A stretch of DNA of 64,000 nucleotides from Mammaliicoccus sciuri (GTDB lineage Bacteria > Bacillota > Bacilli > Staphylococcales > Staphylococcaceae), in the NCBI RefSeq assembly GCF_025561425.1, contig NZ_CP094824.1, positions 992,001 to 1,056,000 on the forward strand. The letters are read 5' to 3'. The number at the start of each line of letters is the position of its first letter. The first letter of the stretch is position 1. This document shows, one piece after another, positions 8,125-18,011 of the stretch. Under the pieces are notes generated by a model. It ran no database searches. It was not told the DNA's origin and worked only from the letters and a program-made list of their open reading frames with translations. Made by a program: the position numbers and the translations under genes.

Positions 8125-9533
8125 AGTCAAGTCCATATGTTTGTGTAATATCTTTAGAATGTAATCAACCTTTGGTTTTTTAATGAATCGAACAACTATA
8201 TATGTTTTGAAGTTTAAACAGATATAGTTGTTTGATCACTACTTATTTTTTAAAAAATAAGTAGCTTAATTAAGCGATAAATGGTCTGTTAGACTTATCA
8301 AATCTTTCTTGAATATCCATAAGTACTGCGCCAATTAATCTAAAAGCTGAATCTAGATTAGGGAATGTTTTAACTATTTTTTCTCGTTTTCTGAGTTGCA
8401 TATTAATATTTTCAACTGAATTAGTAGTTCTTAGATTTTTATGATGTTGAGCAGGAAATCTATAGAATTGTGAGGCATCTTCGAAGCCTTCATCCAATAT
8501 TTTAATAGCTTCCACATACTTAGGATTACTTTCATATTGTGCAATGAATTCATCTTTGAGCTGAACAGCGTGACGATATGTTGGTGCTTGGAATATTGAT
8601 TTAAGTAACATTCTAGCTTCTTTAGAGTTCTTTTAGGAAATCTCTCTACAATATTTTTAAGAAAATGGAATGTACAACGTTGCCAAGATGAATCAATAAA
8701 CTGTGACTTAATAGATTTAATAAGTCCAGAATGCGCATCAGAGATAATAAGTTCAGGTGTTGTTAAACCACGCATTCTTAAGTCTTCAAAAAACTCTGAC
8801 CAAGCTAATTCTGACTCTTGATTAGAAATTTTAAAGCCAATAATGTCGCGTTTTCTATTTTCGTTGATACCCATAGCGATATAAACACCTTTAGAAACAA
8901 TTTTATTATTCTCTCTTACCTTAATGTGCATAGCATCAACAAATACATACTTATACTGATGACTAACAATAGGTCTACCAGCCCATTCTTTAATTTCAGG
9001 ATCTAGGTTTTTTATTACGCCTGAAACAGTTGATTTAGACACAGATTTTCCCGTTAGGGATTCCACAATTTTATTAACATTTCTAGTTGAAACACCATTA
9101 ATGTATGCTTCTGTCATCGCTAAAATAAGCGATTGGTCAGAACGCGAATATTGATTAAATACTTCAGTTGTAAATTCACCGTCACGTGTTCTTGGAACTT
9201 TTAATGTCAGATTGCCAATAGGCATCAGGAAATCACGCGCATAATAGCCATTAAGTTGTGCGTTTCTTCCTGAATTCTTTTGTTTATATCCAGCATTAAC
9301 ATACTTGTCTCTTTCCATTTCCATGTATGCATTTATGACAGTCATAGCTATTGTTTTCATAGACGCATTCATATCACTTCCAAAAATAGCACTTGCCAAT
9401 TCTTCATAATCTAAGTTAACATTTAATTGAGTCATATATAGTCACCTCTACAATTTTTTCTTAGTCGATTACATTGTACCAAAGTGAGCTATATGTGGCT
9501 CTTTTTTTATTACACAATTATATGGACATATTC
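8125..9533 (-). mobile_element. IS256-family insertion sequence (1409 bp)
   Basis: Both ends carry imperfect inverted repeats with the core GTCCATAT...TTGTGTAATA, resembling IS256 ends. The left end begins AGTCAAGTCC at 8125 and the complement of the right end begins GAATATGTCC at 9533. The element is flanked by an identical 8-bp duplication, TCAAGACT, at 8117-8124 and 9534-9541, the size expected for this family. It is inserted within one unit of the 41-bp array. A perfect 26-bp palindrome at 8239-8264 just past the transposase stop can act as its terminator. The transposase is frameshifted, so the copy is probably not autonomous. Confidence 0.88.
8270..9435 (-). pseudogene. IS256-family (Mutator) transposase, frameshifted
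   Basis: The reading frame from 9435 gives a Mutator-family DDE transposase (KVPRTRDGEF, KVREN, IGFKISNQESE, LIISDAHSGL) up to FPKR near residue 268. It then leaves frame. The rest of the protein (MLLKSIFQAPTY ... LRTTNSVENIN ... LIGAVLMD) continues in another frame to 8270. Restoring one A in the AAAAGAA stretch near 8628-8634 gives PKRNSKEARMLL, joining the halves into a normal protein of about 388 residues. This family does not normally use programmed frameshifting, so I call a single-base deletion. A sequencing error is possible. Confidence 0.85.
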
Positions 9534-9730
9534 TCAAGACTGGTGAAACAAGATAAATAGCGGCCTCGTATTTATCAAGACTTGTGAAACAAGATAAATA
9601 GGCGCGTTGTATTCATCAAGACTAGTGAAACAAGATAAATAGGCGCGTTGTATTTATCAAGACTAGTGAAACAAGATAAATATGCGTTCCGTATGTTGCA
9701 AGATACACCAAACAAGCAACATAGAAGCTC
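9534..9730. repeat. 41-bp hairpin repeat array, right part
   Basis: Continues the array interrupted by the IS. Units start at 9568, 9609, 9650 and 9691, again exactly 41 bp apart. The last unit has different arms (TGTTGC with GCAACA) that still pair. Seven units in total are recognisable across the IS, plus one degenerate unit at the far left. Confidence 0.85.
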
Positions 9731-9770
9731 CCACTTATATTGATTTTTCCAAATAAAACATACTAAGATT

Positions 9771-9940
9771 AGTAGCGAAGTAATCTACGACGGTAGATGA
9801 ACTTCGCTACTTTTTTCATATTCTTTTTCATACCGTTGGTACTTATTTTAAGAATATGAAATAGTAGAAGAGAGAAGTACTCCGATCGGTCTCTAGGGTC
9901 ATAGAACCCGTAGCAAAAACTGGAGAACTTCACTCTCCTT
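9771..9940 (+). ncRNA. Candidate IS110 bridge RNA
   Basis: Three consecutive structures precede the recombinase gene. (1) An 11-bp stem, 9771-9781 with 9801-9811, contains an inner 6-bp hairpin and is followed by T6. (2) A 10-bp perfect stem, 9816-9825 with 9850-9859, encloses an internal loop and a small TACC/GGTA hairpin. (3) A long arm spans about 9863-9940, with an outer imperfect stem, CTCC/GGAG, a wide internal loop, and GGGT/ACCC closing at 9896-9909. Two arms with large internal loops match the target- and donor-binding loops of bridge RNAs described for IS110 elements. I could not assign guide bases to the element ends. Confidence 0.5.
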
Positions 9941-10008
9941 ATGAATTCGATTTTAGTATGTTGGGTCCCTTGAGATCGTGTACAGGAAAATGAACTAAGT
10001 AAGGCTAA

Positions 10009-11253
10009 GTGAAGTTAAAGCTTCTTAAATTTAATAACTTAGGAGTGATTTTTATCGAATATTTTGGTATAGATGTTGGAAAAGGAAAGAGTTTTATTGC
10101 ACATTATTCAAACAATGAATTTGTTAAAGAATTTGAAATTACCCACGATAATAATGGTTTTGAGTCACTAAACAAATATATAAAGGATTTCGCAGGAGTA
10201 TATTTTTTATTTGAAGCTACTGGTATATATTCAAAAGTGTTAGAGAAATTCTGTACAGTTAACAACATTTCATTTTGTGTAATTAATCCTCTTGAGGCAA
10301 AATTACTAACTAATTCTTTAAGAAATTGGAAAACAGATAAATCTGATGCACATAAACTTGCCGTTTTAGCTAAAAATATAAATAAAAAACCTTCTAGAAA
10401 TTTAATGGAAGAAAAATACGTAAAACTGAGAGAACTGACAAGATACTATGAAGAAATTAACAATCAACAAAATTACTTAAAAAACCAATTGATTCAGTTA
10501 CTAGATATGACTTTTCCAGAATTACAAAACCTATTTAAGGATAGATATTCAAAATTGGCTTTACAAGTAGCTAGTAAGTTCCCACATCCTGACTTTGTTG
10601 ATTCTAATGAAATTGAAGAACTAAAAAATACAATTAATAGTTGTACAGAAAAAAATCTATCAGAGAAAAAGAAAGCACAATATGCAAAAAAACTCGTAGA
10701 GTTCTCTATGGTCAGTTATCCTTCTGTTTCTAAAGATTCATTTTTAACAGATAAATTAATTTATGTGATTGAAGATTTATTAAATCTAATGAAACGGCAT
10801 GCTTCTATAAAACAAAGGTTATTAGTGTTAGCTGAGGAATTCGAAGAATTTAAAATAATTAAATCTATTCCTGGCATTGGTGATTTAACAGCCATAATGA
10901 TTATTGGCGAATTAGGTGACATCAAATCCTTTGATTCTCATAAACAATTGAATGCATATGTAGGCATTGATATAAAAAGATATCAGTCTGGTAAAACGCA
11001 TTTTAAAGATAAAATTAACAAACGTGGAAACAAACATGCTAGATCATTATTTTACTTAATCATTAAAAATTTCCTGTTGGGTCAAAGGTTATTTAAAAAT
11101 CATATTATCGACTATTATTACAAATTAAAAAAGCAGCCTAATGGCAAAGGCCACAAGACTGCTTCAATAGCTTGCGTTAACAAGCTACTTAAAACCATTC
11201 ATTATCTAGTTATAAATAATAAAGAATATGATTATCACTTGTCTCCACACTGA
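10009..11253 (+). CDS. IS110-family recombinase (DEDD transposase)
   Basis: About 400-414 residues, apparently intact. The N-terminal RuvC-like domain has the DEDD residues: GIDVGKG, FLFEATGIY and KTDKSDAHKLA. The C-terminal transposase_20 domain contains SIPGIGDLTA and YQSGKTHFKDKINKRGNKHAR with the conserved Ser of the SG motif. The start is unclear. The first in-frame GTG is at 10009, but the ribosome-like AGGAG (10041-10045) points to initiation near 10045-10056, where only GTG (10045) or non-standard codons (ATC at 10054) occur. CTAAGT (10005) and ACTTAG (10037) could pair and cover this region, limiting expression. Confidence 0.88.
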   Translation: MKLKLLKFNNLGVIFIEYFGIDVGKGKSFIAHYSNNEFVKEFEITHDNNGFESLNKYIKDFAGVYFLFEATGIYSKVLEKFCTVNNISFCVINPLEAKLLTNSLRNWKTDKSDAHKLAVLAKNINKKPSRNLMEEKYVKLRELTRYYEEINNQQNYLKNQLIQLLDMTFPELQNLFKDRYSKLALQVASKFPHPDFVDSNEIEELKNTINSCTEKNLSEKKKAQYAKKLVEFSMVSYPSVSKDSFLTDKLIYVIEDLLNLMKRHASIKQRLLVLAEEFEEFKIIKSIPGIGDLTAIMIIGELGDIKSFDSHKQLNAYVGIDIKRYQSGKTHFKDKINKRGNKHARSLFYLIIKNFLLGQRLFKNHIIDYYYKLKKQPNGKGHKTASIACVNKLLKTIHYLVINNKEYDYHLSPH

Positions 11254-11368
11254 TAATCTATTCAAATAAATCATAACATATTGAAAAAATTATTAAATAA
11301 TAAAGGCTTATTTAGTGATGCCAATTTTAAATACATTTTACTACGTAGTAGTTGACAAATCGTAGGAA

Positions 11369-11406
11369 AGAGACTGGCACATAATGTAATGTCTCAGTCT
11401 CTTCTA
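11369..11406. terminator. Hairpin terminator between the IS110 element and the M3 peptidase gene
   Basis: AGAGACTG (11369-11376) pairs with CAGTCTCT (11395-11402). It is the same type as the terminators at 7928 and 45680, so it is likely host sequence serving the peptidase gene on the minus strand. Confidence 0.55.
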
Positions 11407-11447
11407 GTATCTTGGCGGTAAACTTCTGTCCCACACCAACTTTTTTA

Positions 11448-13148
11448 TTAAAATTCACTTTGATCAATATTCTGTGTTGCTTTGTATAATGTTTCTATAA
11501 TGGATTTTACAGTACCTTCTTCAAATGGAGATTGTAACTGAACAGATGCCATAATATCAATAAATGATTGTGAACCGCCGATTTGACATATTTTTAAATA
11601 ATCAGACCATGCTTGTTCTGGATCAGCTTCTTGTTTAATGAAAAATTGCATTGCACAAATTGTCGCTAATGTATAATCAATATAATAAAATGGTGATGCA
11701 AAAATATGACCTTGTCTATGCCAGAATGCACCATTTTCAAGATGTTGAATATTGTCATAGTCTACACTTGGGAAGTATTTATTTTCTAAATCTGACCAAG
11801 CTTTTCTTCGTTCTTCTGAAGATATGTCTGGATTTTCATAAACAAAGTGTTGGAATTCATCCACTGCTACACCATATGGTAAGAATTTAATATTATCTTC
11901 TAAGTGTGCTAGTTTAAATTTATCCGTATCTTGTTTGAAGAATAATGACATCCATGGATAAGTTAAATATTCCATGCTCATAGAATGAATTTCACATGCC
12001 TCTGAAGTAGGGAAGTAATATTCTGGTACAGAATACTTCAAGCTTTCATATACTTGGAAAGCATGTCCGGCTTCATGTGTCATAACTTCAATATCACCTT
12101 GTGTGCCATTAAAGTTTGCGAAAATGAAAGGTGATTTAAAATCATTTATGATTGTACAATAACCACCACTTTCTTTTCCTTTTTTAGCTTCTAAATCAAA
12201 TAATTGTTTATCAATCATAAAATCTATAAAATGACCAGTTTCTTTAGAACGTTCATGGTACATTTTTTTAGCATTTTTCACGATTTCTTCAGTTGATATT
12301 TGTGGTTTTGGCGATCCCGTTTTAAAAGTGAAATTATTATCGTAAGCTTTTAAACTGTCAACTCCAATACGTTTTGCATGCTGTGATTTAATGTCTTCAG
12401 TAATAGGTACAACATGTTCTTTTACTTGCTCTCTAAAAATTTTTACATCATTTGCGTTGTAACCAATTCTTTGCATTCTATCATAGCCTAGTTGAACAAA
12501 GTTCTCGTATCCTAATTTTAGAGCTATTTCATGTCTTGTTTTTACAAGATCATCATAAATACGATCTAAATCCTCTAGATGATCTGCAAAAAACTGTTCT
12601 CTCGCTTTAAAAGCATCTTTTCTAATTTCTCTATCTTCATTGATTAAGTACTTACTGAATTGTGATAAATTCAAATGTTCGCCGTTATATTCAATATCTG
12701 CTGACGCAATTAATTTATCATATTCGCTTACTAATTTATTTTCTTTAACAAGTAAGTCATTAATAGAAGGATTATATGTATTGAGAGCAACTTCTGCTAA
12801 AGAAAATAGTTGTTGTCCAAAATGCTCAATTAAATCATTTTTAAATTTAGATTTTAATAAAGATTGATAGAATAAATGGTCTAAATGTTGTATTTTAGGC
12901 ATTGTTTCATCAAAGAAATCTCTTTCTTTATTATAAAATTCATCATTTGTATCGATAGATGCTCTTATGAAAGCTAGATTATAATGCGTATCAGTATGGT
13001 TTCTAATCTTATTAATTTCACTAATCGTCTCAATTGCTTGATCGACCGTTTCTGCATTATCGAATTCGTTTAATAGTGATTTGGTTTGCTTTTCTTTTTC
13101 TTCAATATTGATTTGTTCATATTGGTAATCTTTAAAAGTTAACGTCAT
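11448..13148 (-). CDS. M3-family oligoendopeptidase (zinc metallopeptidase)
   Basis: A 566-residue cytoplasmic peptidase of family M3, which degrades short peptides. The zinc site is TGDIEVMTHEAGHAFQVYES (HExxH) near residue 355, with the downstream ligand in EIHSMSMEYLT. C-terminal motifs LENGAFWHRQGHIF and ASPFYYIDYTLA are typical of the PepF-related branch that is not PepF itself. Ribosome site AGGGGAGG before ATG 13148. It is divergent from the kinase gene at 13262 and there is no signal peptide. Confidence 0.9.
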   Translation of the reverse strand: MTLTFKDYQYEQINIEEKEKQTKSLLNEFDNAETVDQAIETISEINKIRNHTDTHYNLAFIRASIDTNDEFYNKERDFFDETMPKIQHLDHLFYQSLLKSKFKNDLIEHFGQQLFSLAEVALNTYNPSINDLLVKENKLVSEYDKLIASADIEYNGEHLNLSQFSKYLINEDREIRKDAFKAREQFFADHLEDLDRIYDDLVKTRHEIALKLGYENFVQLGYDRMQRIGYNANDVKIFREQVKEHVVPITEDIKSQHAKRIGVDSLKAYDNNFTFKTGSPKPQISTEEIVKNAKKMYHERSKETGHFIDFMIDKQLFDLEAKKGKESGGYCTIINDFKSPFIFANFNGTQGDIEVMTHEAGHAFQVYESLKYSVPEYYFPTSEACEIHSMSMEYLTYPWMSLFFKQDTDKFKLAHLEDNIKFLPYGVAVDEFQHFVYENPDISSEERRKAWSDLENKYFPSVDYDNIQHLENGAFWHRQGHIFASPFYYIDYTLATICAMQFFIKQEADPEQAWSDYLKICQIGGSQSFIDIMASVQLQSPFEEGTVKSIIETLYKATQNIDQSEF

Positions 13149-13207
13149 GTTAAAACCTCCCCTAATACATTTATTATAACATTTCTTAGTTGTAATCTTA
13201 TTGAAAA

Positions 13208-13236
13208 TTGCGAGAATAAAGGTAAAAGCATATAAT
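13208..13236 (+). promoter_or_regulatory. SigmaA-type promoter for the polyphosphate kinase gene
   Basis: TTGCGA (13208-13213), a 17-bp spacer and TATAAT (13231-13236), 25 bp before the start codon. Confidence 0.65.
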
Positions 13237-13261
13237 ATGAAATGAAAAGAGGTGTATATAA

Positions 13262-14689
13262 ATGACTAAAAATAATGAACAATTATCTTTAGAAGTAGCA
13301 GCATTAACGAGGAAGACAAAAGAACTTGGAATTCCTATCATGATTGTATTTGAAGGTGTTCCCGCATCAGGTAAGACGAGACTATCAAATGAACTTCTTT
13401 TAACACTTGATGCTAAATACACACACTTTGTACCGATGAAATCACCTTCAGAAGACGATCTAAGATATCAATTTTTACAGAAGTATTGGAACAGTTTACC
13501 TTCAAAAGGTGATATCAATATTTATTTTAGAAGTTGGTATGCATATTATATAGAATATCAAGCAAACAAAATAAAACATTCTATATACAACAAATATCAT
13601 GCATTACGAAGACAAATCCAAGACTTTGAATCGATGGTCCAAGATGATGGCTACGAAATTATTAAGTTTTATATTGAGATTAGCGATAAAAAGAGAAAAG
13701 AACATTTAAAAGAAATGAAAGAAAATCCATTAACAAGTTGGAAAGCACAAGAATATGAAAGTGCCATTAATGATGATGTATATCATAAAGAAATGCATAA
13801 AATACTTAAAGCATCCCCTGATGAATGGGAAATCATTGATTATACGGAGAGAGAAGAAGCTATCAATTTGATGTATAAACATATCATCAATCGTTTGAAC
13901 AAAGCGATTAAATTACATAAAAAGAAAGACAAAGTAATTGACGGTGATTTTACGGAAGATTTTAAAACAGACCTATTTGATCAATCTATAGATAAAGTAA
14001 ATAAAAAGACATATAAATCTCTTATAGGTGACTTACAAGATAGACTGAAAGAATTGCAATTTGCATTATACGAAAGAAAGATTCCGTTAATATTAGTATA
14101 CGAAGGCATGGATGCAGCCGGTAAAGGTGGCAATATTAAAAGAGTTAGAGAAAAATTAGATCCAACCGGTTATGAAGTAAATGCAATAAGTGCTCCAACA
14201 GATGTAGAGTTGAATCATCATTACTTATGGAGATTTGCTAAAGATATGCCAAGAAGCGGCCACATTGAAATCTTCGATAGAAGCTGGTACGGAAGAGTAT
14301 TAGTCGAAAGAGTAGAAGGATTTGCTACTAAAAAAGAATGGAAACGTGCCTATGAAGAAATCAATCAATTTGAGAAAATGTGGACAGACGAAGGTGCAAT
14401 TATTCTAAAATTCTTCTTAACTTTAGATAAAGATGAACAATTAAGAAGATTTAAAGAACGAGAAGAAACACCAGAAAAACAATGGAAAATCACAGACGAA
14501 GATTGGCGAAATAGAGAAAAATGGGATCAATATATAGAAGCAAGTCACGATATGATTAAATTCACAAATACAGATCATGCACCATGGCTTGTCGTACCAG
14601 CAGACAATAAAAAATCAGCTAGAGTCGAAGTTATCAAATACATTATTAAAAAATGTGAAGAAGTATTATGGGGCGTCAAACAATATTAG
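13262..14689 (+). CDS. pap: Two-domain polyphosphate:AMP phosphotransferase (PPK2 class II)
   Basis: A 475-residue soluble enzyme with two PPK2 domains in tandem. It should transfer phosphate from polyphosphate to AMP, making ADP. The C-terminal domain (about 255-470) is canonical: YEGMDAAGKGGNIKRV Walker A, APTDVELNHHYLWRF, EIFDRSWYGRVLVERVEGF and a PWLVVPADNKKSAR end. The N-terminal domain (about 15-215) keeps EGVPASGKTRL but has YFRSWYAYY in place of DRSWYGR, so it is probably non-catalytic, as in other two-domain members. Its own promoter is seen; the gene ends at a shared terminator facing mroQ. Confidence 0.87.
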   Translation: MTKNNEQLSLEVAALTRKTKELGIPIMIVFEGVPASGKTRLSNELLLTLDAKYTHFVPMKSPSEDDLRYQFLQKYWNSLPSKGDINIYFRSWYAYYIEYQANKIKHSIYNKYHALRRQIQDFESMVQDDGYEIIKFYIEISDKKRKEHLKEMKENPLTSWKAQEYESAINDDVYHKEMHKILKASPDEWEIIDYTEREEAINLMYKHIINRLNKAIKLHKKKDKVIDGDFTEDFKTDLFDQSIDKVNKKTYKSLIGDLQDRLKELQFALYERKIPLILVYEGMDAAGKGGNIKRVREKLDPTGYEVNAISAPTDVELNHHYLWRFAKDMPRSGHIEIFDRSWYGRVLVERVEGFATKKEWKRAYEEINQFEKMWTDEGAIILKFFLTLDKDEQLRRFKEREETPEKQWKITDEDWRNREKWDQYIEASHDMIKFTNTDHAPWLVVPADNKKSARVEVIKYIIKKCEEVLWGVKQY

Positions 14690-14699
14690 AGTATGTTAG

Positions 14700-14786
14700 G
14701 GACAGAATTTGGAGAAATGTCCGTAAGAGAGCGCCCGCCTAATTACCAGAATTCAGAATAATGGAAGTTAGCCGTCCTCTAAATAC
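14700..14786 (+). other. Gene-free stretch with possible folded RNA after the kinase gene
   Basis: No coding frame is seen. The segment AGAGAG...CTCT can enclose two hairpins (ATTA/TAAT and GGA/TCC). Its end, TTAGCCGTCCTCTAAAT, resembles TTATCCGTCCTCGAATA in the structured segment after groEL (17879-17895). This suggests a small family of 3' untranslated elements. Confidence 0.3.
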
Positions 14787-14789
14787 AAA

Positions 14790-14842
14790 AAATAAGCATA
14801 TCACTTAAGACTGAGTTCATCAGTTCGGTGATATGCTTATTT
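14790..14842. terminator. Bidirectional terminator between the kinase gene and mroQ
   Basis: A 15-bp perfect stem (14790-14804 with 14828-14842) with an inner CTGA/TCAG hairpin. A- and T-rich flanks let it work in both directions. Confidence 0.85.
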
Positions 14843-14850
14843 ATTTACAC

Positions 14851-15621
14851 TTAGCTATACATGCTCAAGATTGTATGATATATCAGTTGTGAAATTTGAG
14901 GTTGTTTCTCTAATTGTTCGTTTACTTGATCTTTAAATACAATTTGTCCTAAAACAACAATACCGTTCATTCCCATATGTGCAACCATTGGTACGATGAT
15001 ACGTTTCGTTAATACATAAAGTCCGCTAAATACAGTTCCCATTACAACATAAATTAATGTATGTTCTGGATCTGAATGTGCTAATGAGAAGATAAATGAA
15101 CTAACTAATACTGCTACGATAAAGCTTAACCACTTAGGTGCTTTGATCATATTGTATATCTCTCCGAAAATTAATTTACGGAATATTAATTCTTCTAATA
15201 TTGGACCTGCTAATACGATATAAATGATTAATATATGTGATTGTTGTGCAATCTTCATGAGATTTTGGGTATTGCCACTTTCTACTGGTTGATTAAATAT
15301 ATATGTATTAATCAAAGCGGCGATGATTTGTCCAAGCATGGCCATTATAATACCTGCAACACTCCAGAAAATCACGTATACCCATGGTTCTTTCTTCTGT
15401 TGTTCTAATCGAGTTGGATTTTTAATATTTGAGTTCATATACCATAATAATAAAACAGTAATGATAGCTGTTGTTGCCATCCAAGTTAAGCTGATTTCTA
15501 ATCTTGTGACTTTAGATAATCCTGAATCAGCGTATAAACTATTTGGAATAATTGCGATGGTTTGTACAACACCAAATAGTAATAGGGTAGCAATATTAAC
15601 AGTTAATCGATTAAATTGCAT
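14851..15621 (-). CDS. mroQ: CPBP-family intramembrane protease MroQ
   Basis: A 256-residue membrane protein with about seven or eight helices. The CPBP (Abi) catalytic motifs are visible: EELIFRKLIFGE (EExxxR), FSLAHSDPEH (FxxxH) and VAHMGMN near the C-terminus. S. aureus MroQ acts in agr peptide processing and virulence; position upstream of groES matches both S. aureus and B. subtilis ydiL. I start at ATG 15621 (MQFNRLTVN) because GGAGG lies 8 bases upstream; the longer frame to 15654 lacks a ribosome site. With agr and hld in this window, a role in AgrD maturation is a reasonable inference. Confidence 0.82.
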   Translation of the reverse strand: MQFNRLTVNIATLLLFGVVQTIAIIPNSLYADSGLSKVTRLEISLTWMATTAIITVLLLWYMNSNIKNPTRLEQQKKEPWVYVIFWSVAGIIMAMLGQIIAALINTYIFNQPVESGNTQNLMKIAQQSHILIIYIVLAGPILEELIFRKLIFGEIYNMIKAPKWLSFIVAVLVSSFIFSLAHSDPEHTLIYVVMGTVFSGLYVLTKRIIVPMVAHMGMNGIVVLGQIVFKDQVNEQLEKQPQISQLIYHTILSMYS

Positions 15622-15706
15622 TTTCAATTCCTCCAAAAATAAACATGTAAACATTGTACCTTATTTAGCAGAAAAAGAGAAAAATTTAAGTTATATTGCT
15701 TGTAAT

Positions 15707-15723
15707 TTTGACCAAATTTGATT
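15707..15723. promoter_or_regulatory. CtsR-like heptad pair upstream of groES
   Basis: On the minus strand AATCAAA-TTT-GGTCAAA resembles the CtsR box RGTCAAA-NAN-RGTCAAA with two mismatches. Together with the adjacent CIRCE it would give the dual HrcA/CtsR heat control known for staphylococcal groESL. Confidence 0.45.
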
Positions 15724-15738
15724 ATTATAAAAATGTAG

Positions 15739-15765
15739 TTAGCACTTAAGTATAAAGAGTGCTAA
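15739..15765. promoter_or_regulatory. CIRCE element (HrcA operator)
   Basis: TTAGCACTT, a 9-base spacer, then GAGTGCTAA: one mismatch from the consensus inverted repeat. It lies 30 bp before the groES start, so heat-inducible repression by HrcA is expected. Confidence 0.95.
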
Positions 15766-15794
15766 TATTATTAGCGCCAAGGAGGATTTTATAA

Positions 15795-16079
15795 ATGTTA
15801 AAACCATTGGGAGATAGAATTATTATTGAGAAAACAGAAACAGAACAAACTACAGCTAGCGGGATTGTATTGACAGATTCAGCTAAAGAATCGTCTAACG
15901 AAGGAAAAGTTGTTGCTGTTGGACCAGGTAAGCGTCTAGAAGATGGTACAAGACTTACTGTAGATGTTGCTGTAGGTGATCAAGTTGTATATCAACAATA
16001 CGCAGGAACAGAAGTTAAACGTGATAAAGAAACATATATTATCCTTTCAGAAGATGACATTTTAGCAGTTATTGAATAA
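15795..16079 (+). CDS. groES: Co-chaperonin GroES
   Basis: A 94-residue 10-kDa chaperonin that caps the GroEL ring. [26 protein letters not shown] begins the family core with the mobile loop, and [31 protein letters not shown] ends it; the length is normal. Strong AAGGAGG ribosome site. It forms an operon with groEL 43 bp downstream, under the CIRCE element. Confidence 0.98.
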   Translation: MLKPLGDRIIIEKTETEQTTASGIVLTDSAKESSNEGKVVAVGPGKRLEDGTRLTVDVAVGDQVVYQQYAGTEVKRDKETYIILSEDDILAVIE

Positions 16080-16122
16080 TTTAGATAATATTTTTGAAGA
16101 TATTTTATGGAGGTTTTTATAA

Positions 16123-17748
<1,626 letters not shown>

Positions 17749-17824
17749 AAAGACCATTAAACGCCGTCATATCAATGTTTTTAGTATTGACTGGTCATAA
17801 AATGGTCATAATTAAGTGATTTCT

Positions 17825-17918
17825 AGTGCATATGTAAACCTATATAATTCGTGCTCCATTTTAGAAGCATAAAGGCGTTATCCGTCCTCGAATATATAGT
17901 AGTATGCACTCTTTTTTT
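17825..17918 (+). ncRNA. Three-way-junction RNA element at the groESL 3' end
   Basis: AGTGCATA (17825-17832) pairs with TATGCACT (17903-17910). Inside it, CTATATA plus TTCG pair with CGAA plus TATATAG (17840-17851 with 17889-17899). This encloses two hairpins: TGCT/AGCA (17852-17869) and AGGCG/CGTCCT with a UUAUC loop (17873-17888). A U7 run follows, so it ends like a terminator. Its unusual branched architecture and the related sequence after the kinase gene suggest more than a simple terminator. I do not recognise an Rfam class. Confidence 0.4.
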
Positions 17919-17929
17919 ATACATTAATA

Positions 17930-17956
17930 AACCCACCTTACTTGGTGGGTTATTTA
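17930..17956. terminator. Short hairpin terminator
   Basis: AACCCACC (17930-17937) pairs with GGTGGGTT (17944-17951), followed by TATTT. It lies between groEL and the acetyltransferase gene. Confidence 0.65.
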
Positions 17957-18011
17957 ATTGGATGATTTTTATGTTAAAATGAATCTAATTTGTATTAAAG
18001 GAGTAGAGAAT

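Larger units (their letters stand above)
9731..11368 (+). mobile_element. IS110-family insertion sequence (boundaries approximate)
   Basis: A DEDD-recombinase gene is preceded by about 275 bp of non-coding, strongly structured DNA and followed by a short AT-rich tail. That is the layout of the IS110 group. Such elements lack terminal inverted repeats and make little or no target duplication, so the ends cannot be fixed from one sequence. The left limit is set at the end of the 41-bp array and the right limit at the host-type terminator at 11369. Both are estimates. Confidence 0.7.

Noticed and set aside
8270-8611. Separate 113-residue gene at the IS256 left end
   Set aside because: It is the C-terminal part of the transposase, split off by a one-base deletion.
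8028-9730. Regularly spaced repeats that could be a CRISPR array
   Set aside because: Whole 41-bp units are near identical with no unique spacers, each unit is itself a hairpin, and no cas genes are nearby.
11341-11386. TTGACA after the IS110 gene as an outward promoter
   Set aside because: No -10 box at a workable spacing.
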